Part shown: positions 1 through 5,445 of the stretch, in pieces
How positions within the stretch are numbered: position 1 is the stretch's first letter
How the letters are laid out: each line of letters starts with the position of its first letter
Source of the DNA: JAWLBR01 sp041687495
GTDB lineage: Bacteria; Bacillota; Limnochordia; DTU087; JAAYGB01
Length of the DNA: 6,783 nt
Assembly (NCBI GenBank): GCA_041687495.1
Contig: JAWLBR010000124.1
Coordinates: 1 to 6,783 of the forward strand
Reading direction: 5' to 3'
The notes under the pieces: generated by a model
Seen by the model: only the letters and a program-made list of their open reading frames with translations
Told to the model about the DNA's origin: nothing
Databases searched by the model: none
Translations under genes and position numbers: made by a program

Positions 1-2448
1 CTCTGTTTCACCCTTAGGGGTTACTTTACCGACAAGAATATCTCCAGGACCTACCTCCGCACCAACACGGATGATCCCTCTCTCATCCAAATCCTTCAAG
101 ACATCCTCACCAACATTTGGAATGTCTCTGGTGATCTCTTCAGAGCCGAGTTTCGTATCTCTGGCCTGAGCTTCATACTCCTCGATGTGGATCGAGGTGA
201 ACACATCCTCTTTGACCAGCTTCTCGCTGAGCAAAATGGCGTCTTCGTAGTTATAGCCCTCCCAGGACATAAACGCAACTAACACATTACGTCCCAAACT
301 CAACTCGCCGTCATCGGTACTGGGGCCATCGGCCAACACGTCACCGGCCTCAACCCGCATGCCTTTACGCACCAAGGTTTTCTGATTGATACACGTCCCC
401 TGGTTGGACCGCTCATATTTGTGCAGTTTGTAACGGTCCGTCGACCCATCGTCAGTCTTCACCACGATCTCAGTGGCGCTGGCATATGATACATAGCCAG
501 GGCGGCGGGCCAACACCACAACACCTGAGTCTCGAGCAGCCTTGCCTTCCATGCCCGTTCCAACAAAAGGTGCTTGGGTTCGCAGCAAAGGCACAGCTTG
601 CCGCTGCATGTTCGACCCCATCAGCGCCCGGCTGGCGTCATCATGCTCGAGGAACGGGATTAGGGCTGTTGCGATACTAACCAACTGCTTCGGCGATACA
701 TCCATCATGTCGATCTTGTCCGGTGACACAAGCAAGATCTGATCCTTATATCGAATACTGACCCGATCGTGAGCAAAACTGCCATCGGCGTTCAAAGGCT
801 CATTTGCCTGCGCGACAACATAGTTGTCTTCTTCGTCCGCTGTGAGATAGACGATCTCATCGGTAATCTGGCCATTCTCTACCCGACGATAGGGGGTCTC
901 AATGAACCCGTAGTCATTGATCCGAGCAAAGGTACAAAGTGACCCGATGAGGCCGATGTTTGGACCTTCAGGAGTCTCAATCGGGCACATCCGACCATAG
1001 TGGGAGTGGTGAACGTCTCGCACCTCAAACCCTGCCCGGTCTCGGCTCAAACCTCCCGGACCAAGGGCGCTCAAACGCCGCTTATGAGTCAACTCCGCTA
1101 GCGGGTTAGTCTGATCCATGAACTGAGACAGCTGGCTACTGCCAAAGAACTCTTTGATCGCCGCTACCACTGGGCGAATGTTGATCAAGGCCTGCGGAGT
1201 AATAATGTCTACATCTTGGATAGTCATTCTCTCCCGGACGACCCGCTCCATACGGGATAGGCCAATCCGAAATTGGTTTTGCAAAAGCTCGCCCACAGAC
1301 TTGAGCCTGCGGTTACCCAAGTGATCGATGTCGTCGACATCTCCAATGCCGTACATGAGGTTTGTCAAGTAGTTGGCCGCGCCTATAATGTCCTGCGGCA
1401 TGATCGTCGTGGACTCTTGATCGTAAATGCCGTTGCCCATTACCCGCACTGGCTTCTCATCACGGCCGTAGACAACAACCTCAGTAATTCGCAACTGAGC
1501 AATCTTCTCGGCGGTGCGGCGATCGATGGGCTGATCAGCGTCCACTACCAACTCACCAGTGTTGGGATCTACCACCGGTTCTGCGGCAGTCCGCCCCACC
1601 AGTCTTTCGGTAATTCTCAGCTTCTTATTAACCTTGTAGCGCCCAACTGCAGCCAAGTCATACCGCTTCGGATCAAAAAACATCGATTCAAACAGACTCC
1701 GAGCGTTCTCCTCTGTCGGCGGCTCGCCGGGACGCAAACGCTTGTAGATCTCAATCAGCGCCTCAGCTTCGCTCTCAGTGCTATCCCGCTCCAGGGTGCT
1801 GCGGATAGGAGCGAGATCATCAAAGCGCTCCAAAATCTGCCCGTTTGTACCGAAACCGAGGGCTCTAAGTAGCACCGTCGCCGGGAGCTTTCGGGTCCGA
1901 TCAATCCGAACAAACACCACATCGTTGGCATCGGCCTCAAACTCCAACCAAGCGCCCCGATTCGGGATAATGCTAGCAGAGTACAATCTCTTACCCGTTG
2001 TATCCACTTCCACCCCAAAGTACACACCGGGAGAGCGAACCAACTGGCTGACAATAACCCGCTCTGCTCCGTTAATAATAAACGTACCTTGCTCGGTCAT
2101 CAGTGGGAAATCACCCATGAAAACTTCTTGTTCCTTGACTTCGCCAGTCTCCTTGTTAATCAGGCGCACCCTCACCCGAAGAGGAGCCGCATAGGTCTGA
2201 TCCCGATCTCGGCACTCCTCCACAGAGTACTTAGGCTCGCCCAGGCTGTAGTCAACAAACTCCAAGACAAGGTTACCGGTGAAGTCCTGGATGGGGGAGA
2301 CATCGCGGAATACTTCAAGCAAGCCCTCTTTGAGAAACGAGTCGTAAGATTTACGCTGGATCTCAATCAGGTTTGGCATCTCCATAACTTCTTTAATCTT
2401 GCCGAAACTATACCGCTCTCGCTTACCAACTTCCACGGTAGAAGCCAT
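1..2448 (-). CDS. rpoB: RNA polymerase subunit beta, N-terminal part (partial)
   Basis: The first 816 codons of the beta subunit run without a stop to the window edge, about two thirds of a Bacillota protein of roughly 1150-1250 residues. Beta forms one side of the catalytic cleft. Visible family blocks are MPNLIEIQRKSYDSFL near the N-terminus, QLVRSPGVYF in the protrusion, GSSQLSQFMDQ to RRLSALGPGGL (residues 436-464, the rifampicin pocket), RMCPIETPEGPNIGLIGSL, and GYNYEDAI, whose Glu735-Asp736 match E. coli E813-D814. The rifampicin-contact positions Q442, D445, H455, R458 and S460 are wild type, so sensitivity is predicted. The large insertion of E. coli beta (SI1) is absent, as usual in Bacillota. 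The ATG has AGGTGAGGG upstream. rpoC should follow outside the window. Confidence 0.98.
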   Translation of the reverse strand, partial: MASTVEVGKRERYSFGKIKEVMEMPNLIEIQRKSYDSFLKEGLLEVFRDVSPIQDFTGNLVLEFVDYSLGEPKYSVEECRDRDQTYAAPLRVRVRLINKETGEVKEQEVFMGDFPLMTEQGTFIINGAERVIVSQLVRSPGVYFGVEVDTTGKRLYSASIIPNRGAWLEFEADANDVVFVRIDRTRKLPATVLLRALGFGTNGQILERFDDLAPIRSTLERDSTESEAEALIEIYKRLRPGEPPTEENARSLFESMFFDPKRYDLAAVGRYKVNKKLRITERLVGRTAAEPVVDPNTGELVVDADQPIDRRTAEKIAQLRITEVVVYGRDEKPVRVMGNGIYDQESTTIMPQDIIGAANYLTNLMYGIGDVDDIDHLGNRRLKSVGELLQNQFRIGLSRMERVVRERMTIQDVDIITPQALINIRPVVAAIKEFFGSSQLSQFMDQTNPLAELTHKRRLSALGPGGLSRDRAGFEVRDVHHSHYGRMCPIETPEGPNIGLIGSLCTFARINDYGFIETPYRRVENGQITDEIVYLTADEEDNYVVAQANEPLNADGSFAHDRVSIRYKDQILLVSPDKIDMMDVSPKQLVSIATALIPFLEHDDASRALMGSNMQRQAVPLLRTQAPFVGTGMEGKAARDSGVVVLARRPGYVSYASATEIVVKTDDGSTDRYKLHKYERSNQGTCINQKTLVRKGMRVEAGDVLADGPSTDDGELSLGRNVLVAFMSWEGYNYEDAILLSEKLVKEDVFTSIHIEEYEAQARDTKLGSEEITRDIPNVGEDVLKDLDERGIIRVGAEVGPGDILVGKVTPKGETE

Positions 2449-2505
2449 TACCCTCACCTCTCCTTCGCGTTTGCCTGCACCCAACCATACCCACAAGACA
2501 ACAAT

Positions 2506-2531
2506 CTGCGACCTATAGGTTCAAGCCGCAG
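2506..2531 (-). promoter_or_regulatory. Bulged hairpin close to the rpoB start
   Basis: CTGCG and CGCAG pair (5 bp) and stack on ACC/GGT around a TATA loop, with a six-base bulge (GCTTGA) on the 5' side. The palindrome ACCTATAGGT (2511-2520) is its core. It lies about 45 bases upstream of the rpoB Shine-Dalgarno. Its outer stem is the same CTGCG/CGCAG as the hairpin after nusG (5414-5443). Function unknown; a translational or processing site is possible. Confidence 0.3.
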
Positions 2532-2543
2532 TTTCACCCAGTG

Positions 2544-2624
2544 CTAACGCCTGCTCCAGACACAAAAAAGCGAAGGACTCAGAAGCCGACCTAGGCACGT
2601 AACAACACCAAATCTTTCCGTCAC
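2544..2624 (-). CDS. Possible leader peptide upstream of rpoB
   Basis: A GTG at 2624 has AGGAGG seven bases upstream, as good a ribosome binding site as those of the ribosomal genes around it. It opens 26 codons ending in TAG: VTERFGVVTCLGRLLSPS then LFCVWSRR. I recognise no family and the composition is unremarkable. The Leu-Phe-Cys codons (CTT TTT TGT) run through the U6 tract, so translation of this ORF could affect folding or pausing in the rpoB leader. The GTG start, the short length and the lack of any homology I can name keep confidence low; a chance SD-GTG pair in a GC-rich patch is the main alternative. Confidence 0.22.
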   Translation of the reverse strand: MTERFGVVTCLGRLLSPSLFCVWSRR

Positions 2625-2728
2625 CGCCCCGCCTCCTCACATCGAGTCAGACGCATGTAGCAACCAATCTATAACATTTGTAAGAGGTTTACATATTATA
2701 CATGTATGTCAAGGGAAAGTAAGCAGAT

Positions 2729-2794
2729 GGGAAAATACTTGATCTAAACGAGCTCATAATGGCACCTAATTATCATATCACCCAAGTATTTCCC
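2729..2794. repeat. Imperfect inverted repeat around the rpoB promoter
   Basis: GGGAAAATACTTG at 2729-2741 is matched in inverted orientation by CAAGTATTTCCC at 2783-2794, with one extra A. The arms lie 41 bases apart. The second arm fills most of the -35/-10 spacer; the first lies about 25-36 bases past the expected start site. CCTTGACA also occurs twice on the minus strand (2795-2802 and 2707-2714). An operator or a chance repeat are both possible. Confidence 0.4.
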
Positions 2795-2800
2795 TGTCAA
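2772..2800 (-). promoter_or_regulatory. Strong sigma-A promoter for rpoB
   Basis: TTGACA (2795-2800, perfect) and TATGAT (2772-2777, five of six) are separated by exactly 17 bases. It follows the rplL terminator and faces rpoB. A start about 7 bases past the -10, near 2765, would give an unusually long leader of about 316 nt. This is the best promoter in the window. Confidence 0.82.
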
Positions 2801-2828
2801 GGATTCCCTATAGGCAAACGCTAACGCC

Positions 2829-2858
2829 AAAAAGGCGGAGCTAATTTGCTCCGCCCTT
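2829..2858 (-). terminator. Rho-independent terminator after rplL
   Basis: GGCGGAGC (2848-2855) pairs perfectly with GCTCCGCC (2834-2841) around the loop AAATTA, followed by TTTTT (2829-2833). A G-T and two A-T pairs can extend the stem to 11 bp. It lies 28 bases past the rplL stop and 29 bases ahead of the rpoB promoter. In many bacteria a partial terminator here lowers rpoBC output relative to ribosomal proteins; whether this one leaks cannot be read from the sequence. Confidence 0.9.
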
Positions 2859-2885
2859 CCATTTTCCACGCAAGACTCGGCGTAA

Positions 2886-3257
2886 CTACTTAACTTCTAC
2901 GCTACCGCCAGCCTCTTCGATCTTGCCCTTGATCTCCTCAGCTTGCTCTTTCGAGACGGCCTCTTTAAGAGCCTTAGGAGCGTTGTCAACCAAGTCCTTG
3001 GCTTCTTTCAGGCCAAGGCCAGTGAGCTCACGGACAACCTTGATCACTTGGATCTTCTTAGCGCCAGCACTGGTCAGGATGACATCAAACTCGGTTTGCT
3101 CTTCCTCAGGAGCGGCAGCAGCGGCACCAGGCATAGCAGCCATTGCCACAGGAGCTGCAGCGCTGACACCGAACTTCTCCTCCATAGCCTTGACGAGCTC
3201 AGAAAGCTCAAGAACAGTCATTTCCTCAATCGCTTGCAAGATTTCCTCTTTAGTCAT
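2886..3257 (-). CDS. rplL: 50S ribosomal protein L7/L12
   Basis: L7/L12 is the multi-copy stalk protein that recruits and activates EF-Tu, EF-G and IF2. The product is 123 residues, typical for the family. Residues 1-31 (MTKEEILQAIEEMTVLELSELVKAMEEKFGV) form the dimerising, L10-binding N-domain; 32-55 are an alanine- and proline-rich hinge; 56-123 form the factor-binding C-domain with KKIQVIKVVRELTGLGLKEAK and GGSVEVK at the end. The ATG has GAGGAGG about nine bases upstream; a TTG six codons earlier overlaps that site and is rejected. The stop is TAG. It is separated from rplJ by 90 bases, which leaves room for its own strong translation start, as L12 is needed in several copies per L10. A strong terminator follows 30 bases after the stop. 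Confidence 0.97.
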   Translation of the reverse strand: MTKEEILQAIEEMTVLELSELVKAMEEKFGVSAAAPVAMAAMPGAAAAAPEEEQTEFDVILTSAGAKKIQVIKVVRELTGLGLKEAKDLVDNAPKALKEAVSKEQAEEIKGKIEEAGGSVEVK

Positions 3258-3347
3258 GTTAGAAATCCTCCTCAAGAACTCAAATTAGTTAAGCTAGAAA
3301 GCATCCAAATTCCACAAGTGGTGACGCACATGTGCCTGCTCAGGCAA

Positions 3348-3875
3348 CTAAGCGCCAGCCTCCTCTTTCTGCTTGCGAACAGCCTCCAGAGCGTATACAA
3401 CGTTGCGGATAGTACCCTGCAAGACATTGACCATACCAGCGATCGGAGCCTGCATTCCACGAACCACTTGAGACAACAGTTCCTCGCGGCTCGGCAGTTC
3501 AGCCAACGCTTTTACATCGTCAACACCAATAACACTGCCGGTGAGGACACCGCCCTTCAACTCCAGGGCCTTGTTGGCCTTAGCAAACTCAGCCAAAATC
3601 TTGGCCGGGGCGACTGGATCCTCGTACCCGAAGGCAATTGCCGTCGGACCACTTAGTTGCTCCACCAGGTCATCAAGTCCCAGCTCCTTCGCAGCGATAC
3701 TGGTCAAGGTGTTCTTGACGACCTTATATTCGACTCCCGCTTCCCGCAGTTTGGCACGGAGTTCCGTTACCTGCTTCACATTTAGTCCACGGTAGTCGGC
3801 CAAAATCGTACCTTTGCTCCTAGAGAGCTTGTCCTTTACCTCTTCAACTACTGCGACTTTATCTGGTCTTGGCAT
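3348..3875 (-). CDS. rplJ: 50S ribosomal protein L10
   Basis: L10 is the base of the ribosomal stalk: its N-terminal domain binds 23S rRNA beside L11 and its long C-terminal helix carries the L7/L12 dimers. The product is 175 residues, within the usual range of about 165-178. Family features include MPRPDKVAVVEEVKDKL, the stretch ADYRGLNVKQVTELR (residues 26-40) and VVKNTL (52-57); the last 30 residues form the amphipathic helix ending VRKQKEEAGA. The ATG has GGAGGTGA five bases upstream and the family start MPRP; a GTG 14 codons earlier lies inside the terminator stem and is rejected. The stop is TAG. rplL follows after 90 bases. Expression is likely held in check by the L10 leader. Confidence 0.97.
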   Translation of the reverse strand: MPRPDKVAVVEEVKDKLSRSKGTILADYRGLNVKQVTELRAKLREAGVEYKVVKNTLTSIAAKELGLDDLVEQLSGPTAIAFGYEDPVAPAKILAEFAKANKALELKGGVLTGSVIGVDDVKALAELPSREELLSQVVRGMQAPIAGMVNVLQGTIRNVVYALEAVRKQKEEAGA

Positions 3876-3893
3876 TCTTTCACCTCCACACCT

Positions 3894-3930
3894 AACAACA
3901 AAAGCCTCACAGACCAAAGGTCTGGAGGCT
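3894..3930 (-). terminator. Attenuator terminator of the rplJ leader
   Basis: On the minus strand AGCCTC-CAGACC (3919-3930) pairs with GGTCTG-T-GAGGCT (3903-3915) across a TTT loop: 12 bp with one bulged T. The tail is TTTTGTTGTT, a broken U-run, so termination may be partial. It ends 6 bases before the rplJ Shine-Dalgarno (GGAGGTGA, 3880-3887), so it can act only as a conditional terminator of this operon. Confidence 0.82.
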
Positions 3931-4055
3931 CAAGATCATAGGTAATATGCATAAAGGCACGTATTACCCCTGTCTGCTCCAAAACCTCGGCTGGCGGAAA
4001 GCTCCCTTAGACCCGTAGGTACCAACTGTCTGCGGCTTGCTGTGCAGGGAATATA
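3894..4055 (-). ncRNA. L10 leader RNA (rplJL attenuator)
   Basis: The region ahead of rplJ shows the hallmarks of the L10 leader family: CCGCAGACAGTTGGTACC followed about 30 bases later by CCAGCCGAGG. A closing helix pairs CCCTG (4045-4049) with CAGGG (3968-3972). Next comes a hairpin with GGTAATA paired to TATTACC (arms 3962-3968 and 3941-3947; its first arm overlaps the closing helix by one base), then a terminator (3894-3930). The leader's own 3' strand (3977-3988, GAGGTTTTGGAG) can pair with the terminator's left arm (CTCCAGACC) over 9-11 bp with one bulged U and one G-U, making an antiterminator. In B. subtilis the L10-(L12)4 complex binds this leader and favours termination. Binding here would hide 3977-3988 and give the same outcome (inference). 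Confidence 0.85.
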
Positions 4056-4079
4056 TTGTCGAGTTTTCAAACCTTAGCT

Positions 4080-4108
4080 AGTTTACCACACCCGGCGGCT
4101 TCTAGCAA
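4080..4108 (-). promoter_or_regulatory. Candidate promoter for rplJ-rplL
   Basis: TTGCTA at 4103-4108 and TAAACT at 4080-4085 are 17 bases apart, each matching four of six consensus bases. TGG directly before the -10 gives an extended -10 (TGn). The promoter begins 7 bases past the rplA stop and precedes the L10 leader, so the leader would start near 4073 and run about 200 nt to the rplJ ATG. No terminator is seen after rplA, so read-through from rplK-rplA is also likely. Confidence 0.5.
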
Positions 4109-4115
4109 GTCCTAA

Positions 4116-4829
4116 TTACTCTTTTTCTGTCAAGGCAGCAACTACACCATTGGGATCAAGCCGAATGCCAGGTCCCATCGTAGACGAGACCGCAACCTTG
4201 CGCAAATACTGACCTTTTGCCGCTGACGGCCGAGCCTTAATAATTGCATCCAACAGAGCCCGGAAGTTCTTCATGAGCGCTTCTTCGGAGAAAGAAAGCT
4301 TTCCAATGGGGACGTGAATACCCGCTTCCTTGGTGACTCTGTACTCGATCTTACCAGCCTTCAGCTCGCTCACTGCTCTTCCTACATCAAAAGTAACTGT
4401 GCCGGCCTTCGGGTTAGGCATCAAGCCTCGCGGGCCCAAGATCCGACCTAAGCGGCCAACTACGGCCATCATGTCCGGAGTAGCTACACAAACATCAAAG
4501 TCCATCTCGCCTTTCTGGACCTTCTCTGCCAAATCGTCAGCACCGACGATATCTGCTCCCGCTTCTTGAGCAGCTTGGGCGTGTTCACCCTTCGCAAAGA
4601 CTGCTACTCGAACATCCCTACCAGTACCCGCCGGCAAAACAACGGTTCCACGCACCTGCTGGTCGGCGTGTCGCGGATCGACTCCGAGCTTCAGTGAGAC
4701 TTCAACCGTCTCATCGAACTTGGCCGTACCAGTTTTCTTCACCAATGCAATGGCCTCTTTGGGATCATACAGACGATCATGATCGACCAGCTTGGCCACT
4801 TCTTGATACTTCTTGCCGTGTTGTGGCAA
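4116..4829 (-). CDS. rplA: 50S ribosomal protein L1
   Basis: L1 forms the mobile L1 stalk that helps release deacylated tRNA, and in many bacteria represses its own operon. From the TTG start the product is 237 residues (family 229-236). The L1 signature GRILGPRGLMPNPKAGTV is at residues 128-145, and the C-terminal SSTMGPG places Thr217-Met218 where the conserved rRNA-contacting pair sits in Thermus L1. The TTG start gives MPQHGKKYQEVAKLVD, which aligns position for position with the MAKKGKKY start of Bacillus L1, and its AAAGGGGG is well spaced. The ATG two codons earlier (4835) would give 239 residues and is the main alternative; an ATG at 4904 would give 262. The stop is TAA. It follows rplK by 92 bases, with a new promoter directly downstream. 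Confidence 0.95.
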   Translation of the reverse strand: MPQHGKKYQEVAKLVDHDRLYDPKEAIALVKKTGTAKFDETVEVSLKLGVDPRHADQQVRGTVVLPAGTGRDVRVAVFAKGEHAQAAQEAGADIVGADDLAEKVQKGEMDFDVCVATPDMMAVVGRLGRILGPRGLMPNPKAGTVTFDVGRAVSELKAGKIEYRVTKEAGIHVPIGKLSFSEEALMKNFRALLDAIIKARPSAAKGQYLRKVAVSSTMGPGIRLDPNGVVAALTEKE

Positions 4830-4837
4830 TCTCATTT

Positions 4838-4845
4838 CCCCCTTT
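4838..4845 (-). promoter_or_regulatory. Ribosome binding site that decides the rplA start
   Basis: The minus strand reads AAAGGGGG here. It lies only 2 bases from the ATG at 4835 but 8 bases from an in-frame TTG at 4829. Eight bases is the better spacing, so the site argues for the TTG. Starts further upstream (ATGs at 4904 and 4874) have GAGGT or AGGA only one or two bases away and no family support. Confidence 0.55.
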
Positions 4846-4921
4846 GTGGTCCAAACGGAATAATCCTCCCACATCGTCCTGGCCAGTGTCACCAGGCGAA
4901 TCATTACCTCACATCGTCAGC

Positions 4922-5347
4922 CTAGTCCTCAACAACCAAACCCATGCTGCGAGCAGTTCCAGCGATCATCCGCATCGCCGCCTCTACACTAGCAGCATTC
5001 AGGTCGGGCATCTTCAGTTCAGCAATCTCTCGAACCTGCTGTTGAGTCACAGTCCCTACTTTATCACGGTTAGGCACTCCAGAGGCCTTCTCCAGACCAG
5101 CCGCTTTCTTCAGCAAGATCGCTGCCGGCGGAGTTTTGGTGATAAAGGTAAAGGAACGATCCTCAAAGACAGTGATCTCAACCGGTATGATCATGCCCAT
5201 CTGTCCTGAAGTCCGCTCGTTGAAGCTCTTGCAAAACTCCATAATGTTGACACCGTGCTGACCCAGAGCCGGACCAACTGGAGGTGCAGGATTAGCCTTA
5301 CCAGCTGGAACTTGAAGTTTAATCACCGCATTTACCTTTTTTGCCAT
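4922..5347 (-). CDS. rplK: 50S ribosomal protein L11
   Basis: L11 binds helices 43-44 of 23S rRNA at the GTPase-associated centre and is needed for RelA-type sensing. The product is exactly 141 residues, the usual family length. The N-terminal domain carries NPAPPVGPALGQHGVNIMEF with Pro22 and Pro26, the prolines contacted by thiostrepton; the C-terminal RNA-binding domain runs from about residue 72 and ends SMGLVVED. The ATG is fixed by GAGGAGGTGG six bases upstream and by the conserved MAKKVNAVIKLQ start; an upstream in-frame start would add eight residues without family support. The stop is TAG. It lies 98 bases after nusG and 92 bases before rplA. L1, the next product, is expected to control it through the nusG-rplK leader. 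No residue change of the thiostrepton-resistance kind is seen. Confidence 0.97.
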   Translation of the reverse strand: MAKKVNAVIKLQVPAGKANPAPPVGPALGQHGVNIMEFCKSFNERTSGQMGMIIPVEITVFEDRSFTFITKTPPAAILLKKAAGLEKASGVPNRDKVGTVTQQQVREIAELKMPDLNAASVEAAMRMIAGTARSMGLVVED

Positions 5348-5413
5348 TGTGTTCCACCTCCTCAAAACCATGTCGCGCCCGCCACAGACGGGACCAATGC
5401 AGACATGAAAATA

Positions 5414-5443
5414 CTGCGAGAGGCATTATCACCTAGCCCGCAG
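5414..5443 (-). promoter_or_regulatory. Hairpin after nusG, candidate L1 control site for rplK-rplA
   Basis: Two bases after the nusG stop the transcript can fold CTGCG against CGCAG (5 bp). Inside, an asymmetric internal loop (GGCT opposite CT) leads to AGG pairing with CCT around TGATAATG. In E. coli and archaea, L1 represses the rplK-rplA operon by binding a leader RNA that mimics its 23S site, and such sites have two short helices around an asymmetric loop. Place and shape fit, and the inner strand GGTGATAATGCC loosely resembles the 23S strand GGUGAAAUACC as I remember it. The tail TATTTTC also allows a weak terminator or an mRNA-end stabiliser. Confidence 0.35.
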
Positions 5444-5445
5444 CG

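Larger units (their letters stand above)
2449..2885 (-). other. Gene-free rplL-rpoB region with long rpoB leader
   Basis: This 437-base stretch holds no gene of recognisable family. From its upstream end it carries the rplL terminator, the TTGACA/TATGAT promoter, an AT-rich block (about 2675-2780) with the palindrome ATACATGTAT (2698-2707), a possible 26-codon leader ORF (2544-2624), a U6 run (2564-2569) and a hairpin near the rpoB start (2506-2531). The rpoB Shine-Dalgarno, GGAGAGGTGAGGG, ends two bases before the ATG. No methyltransferase gene (ybxB/rsmC-like), present here in Bacillus, is found. Confidence 0.75.

Noticed and set aside
1069..1143. Possible rifampicin-resistance change in rpoB
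   Set aside because: The contact residues Q442, D445, H455, R458 and S460 are wild type. Thr447, where E. coli has Asn518, looks like normal family variation.
1273..2547. Several plus-strand open frames (199, 138 and 152 codons) inside rpoB and its leader
   Set aside because: All are antisense to an unbroken, clearly homologous rpoB reading frame and resemble no protein family.
3258..3275. TTG start of rplL adding six residues
   Set aside because: It overlaps the Shine-Dalgarno of the ATG at 3257, which gives the standard MTKEEIL start.
3328..3346. Small GCCT/AGGC hairpin in the rplJ-rplL gap
   Set aside because: Only four pairs with a four-base loop and no U-run; too weak to call a terminator or processing site.
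2943..3656. Plus-strand open frame of 237 codons across rplL, the gap and rplJ
   Set aside because: It lies antisense to two certain ribosomal genes, matches no family I know and has no ribosome binding site; it is a shadow of their codon use.
3876..3917. Upstream start of rplJ adding 14 residues
   Set aside because: It begins inside the terminator stem; the internal ATG has a perfect GGAGGTGA and the family N-terminus.
5348..5371. Upstream start of rplK adding eight residues
   Set aside because: The added codons include the GAGGAGGTGG site; the internal ATG gives the standard 141-residue L11.
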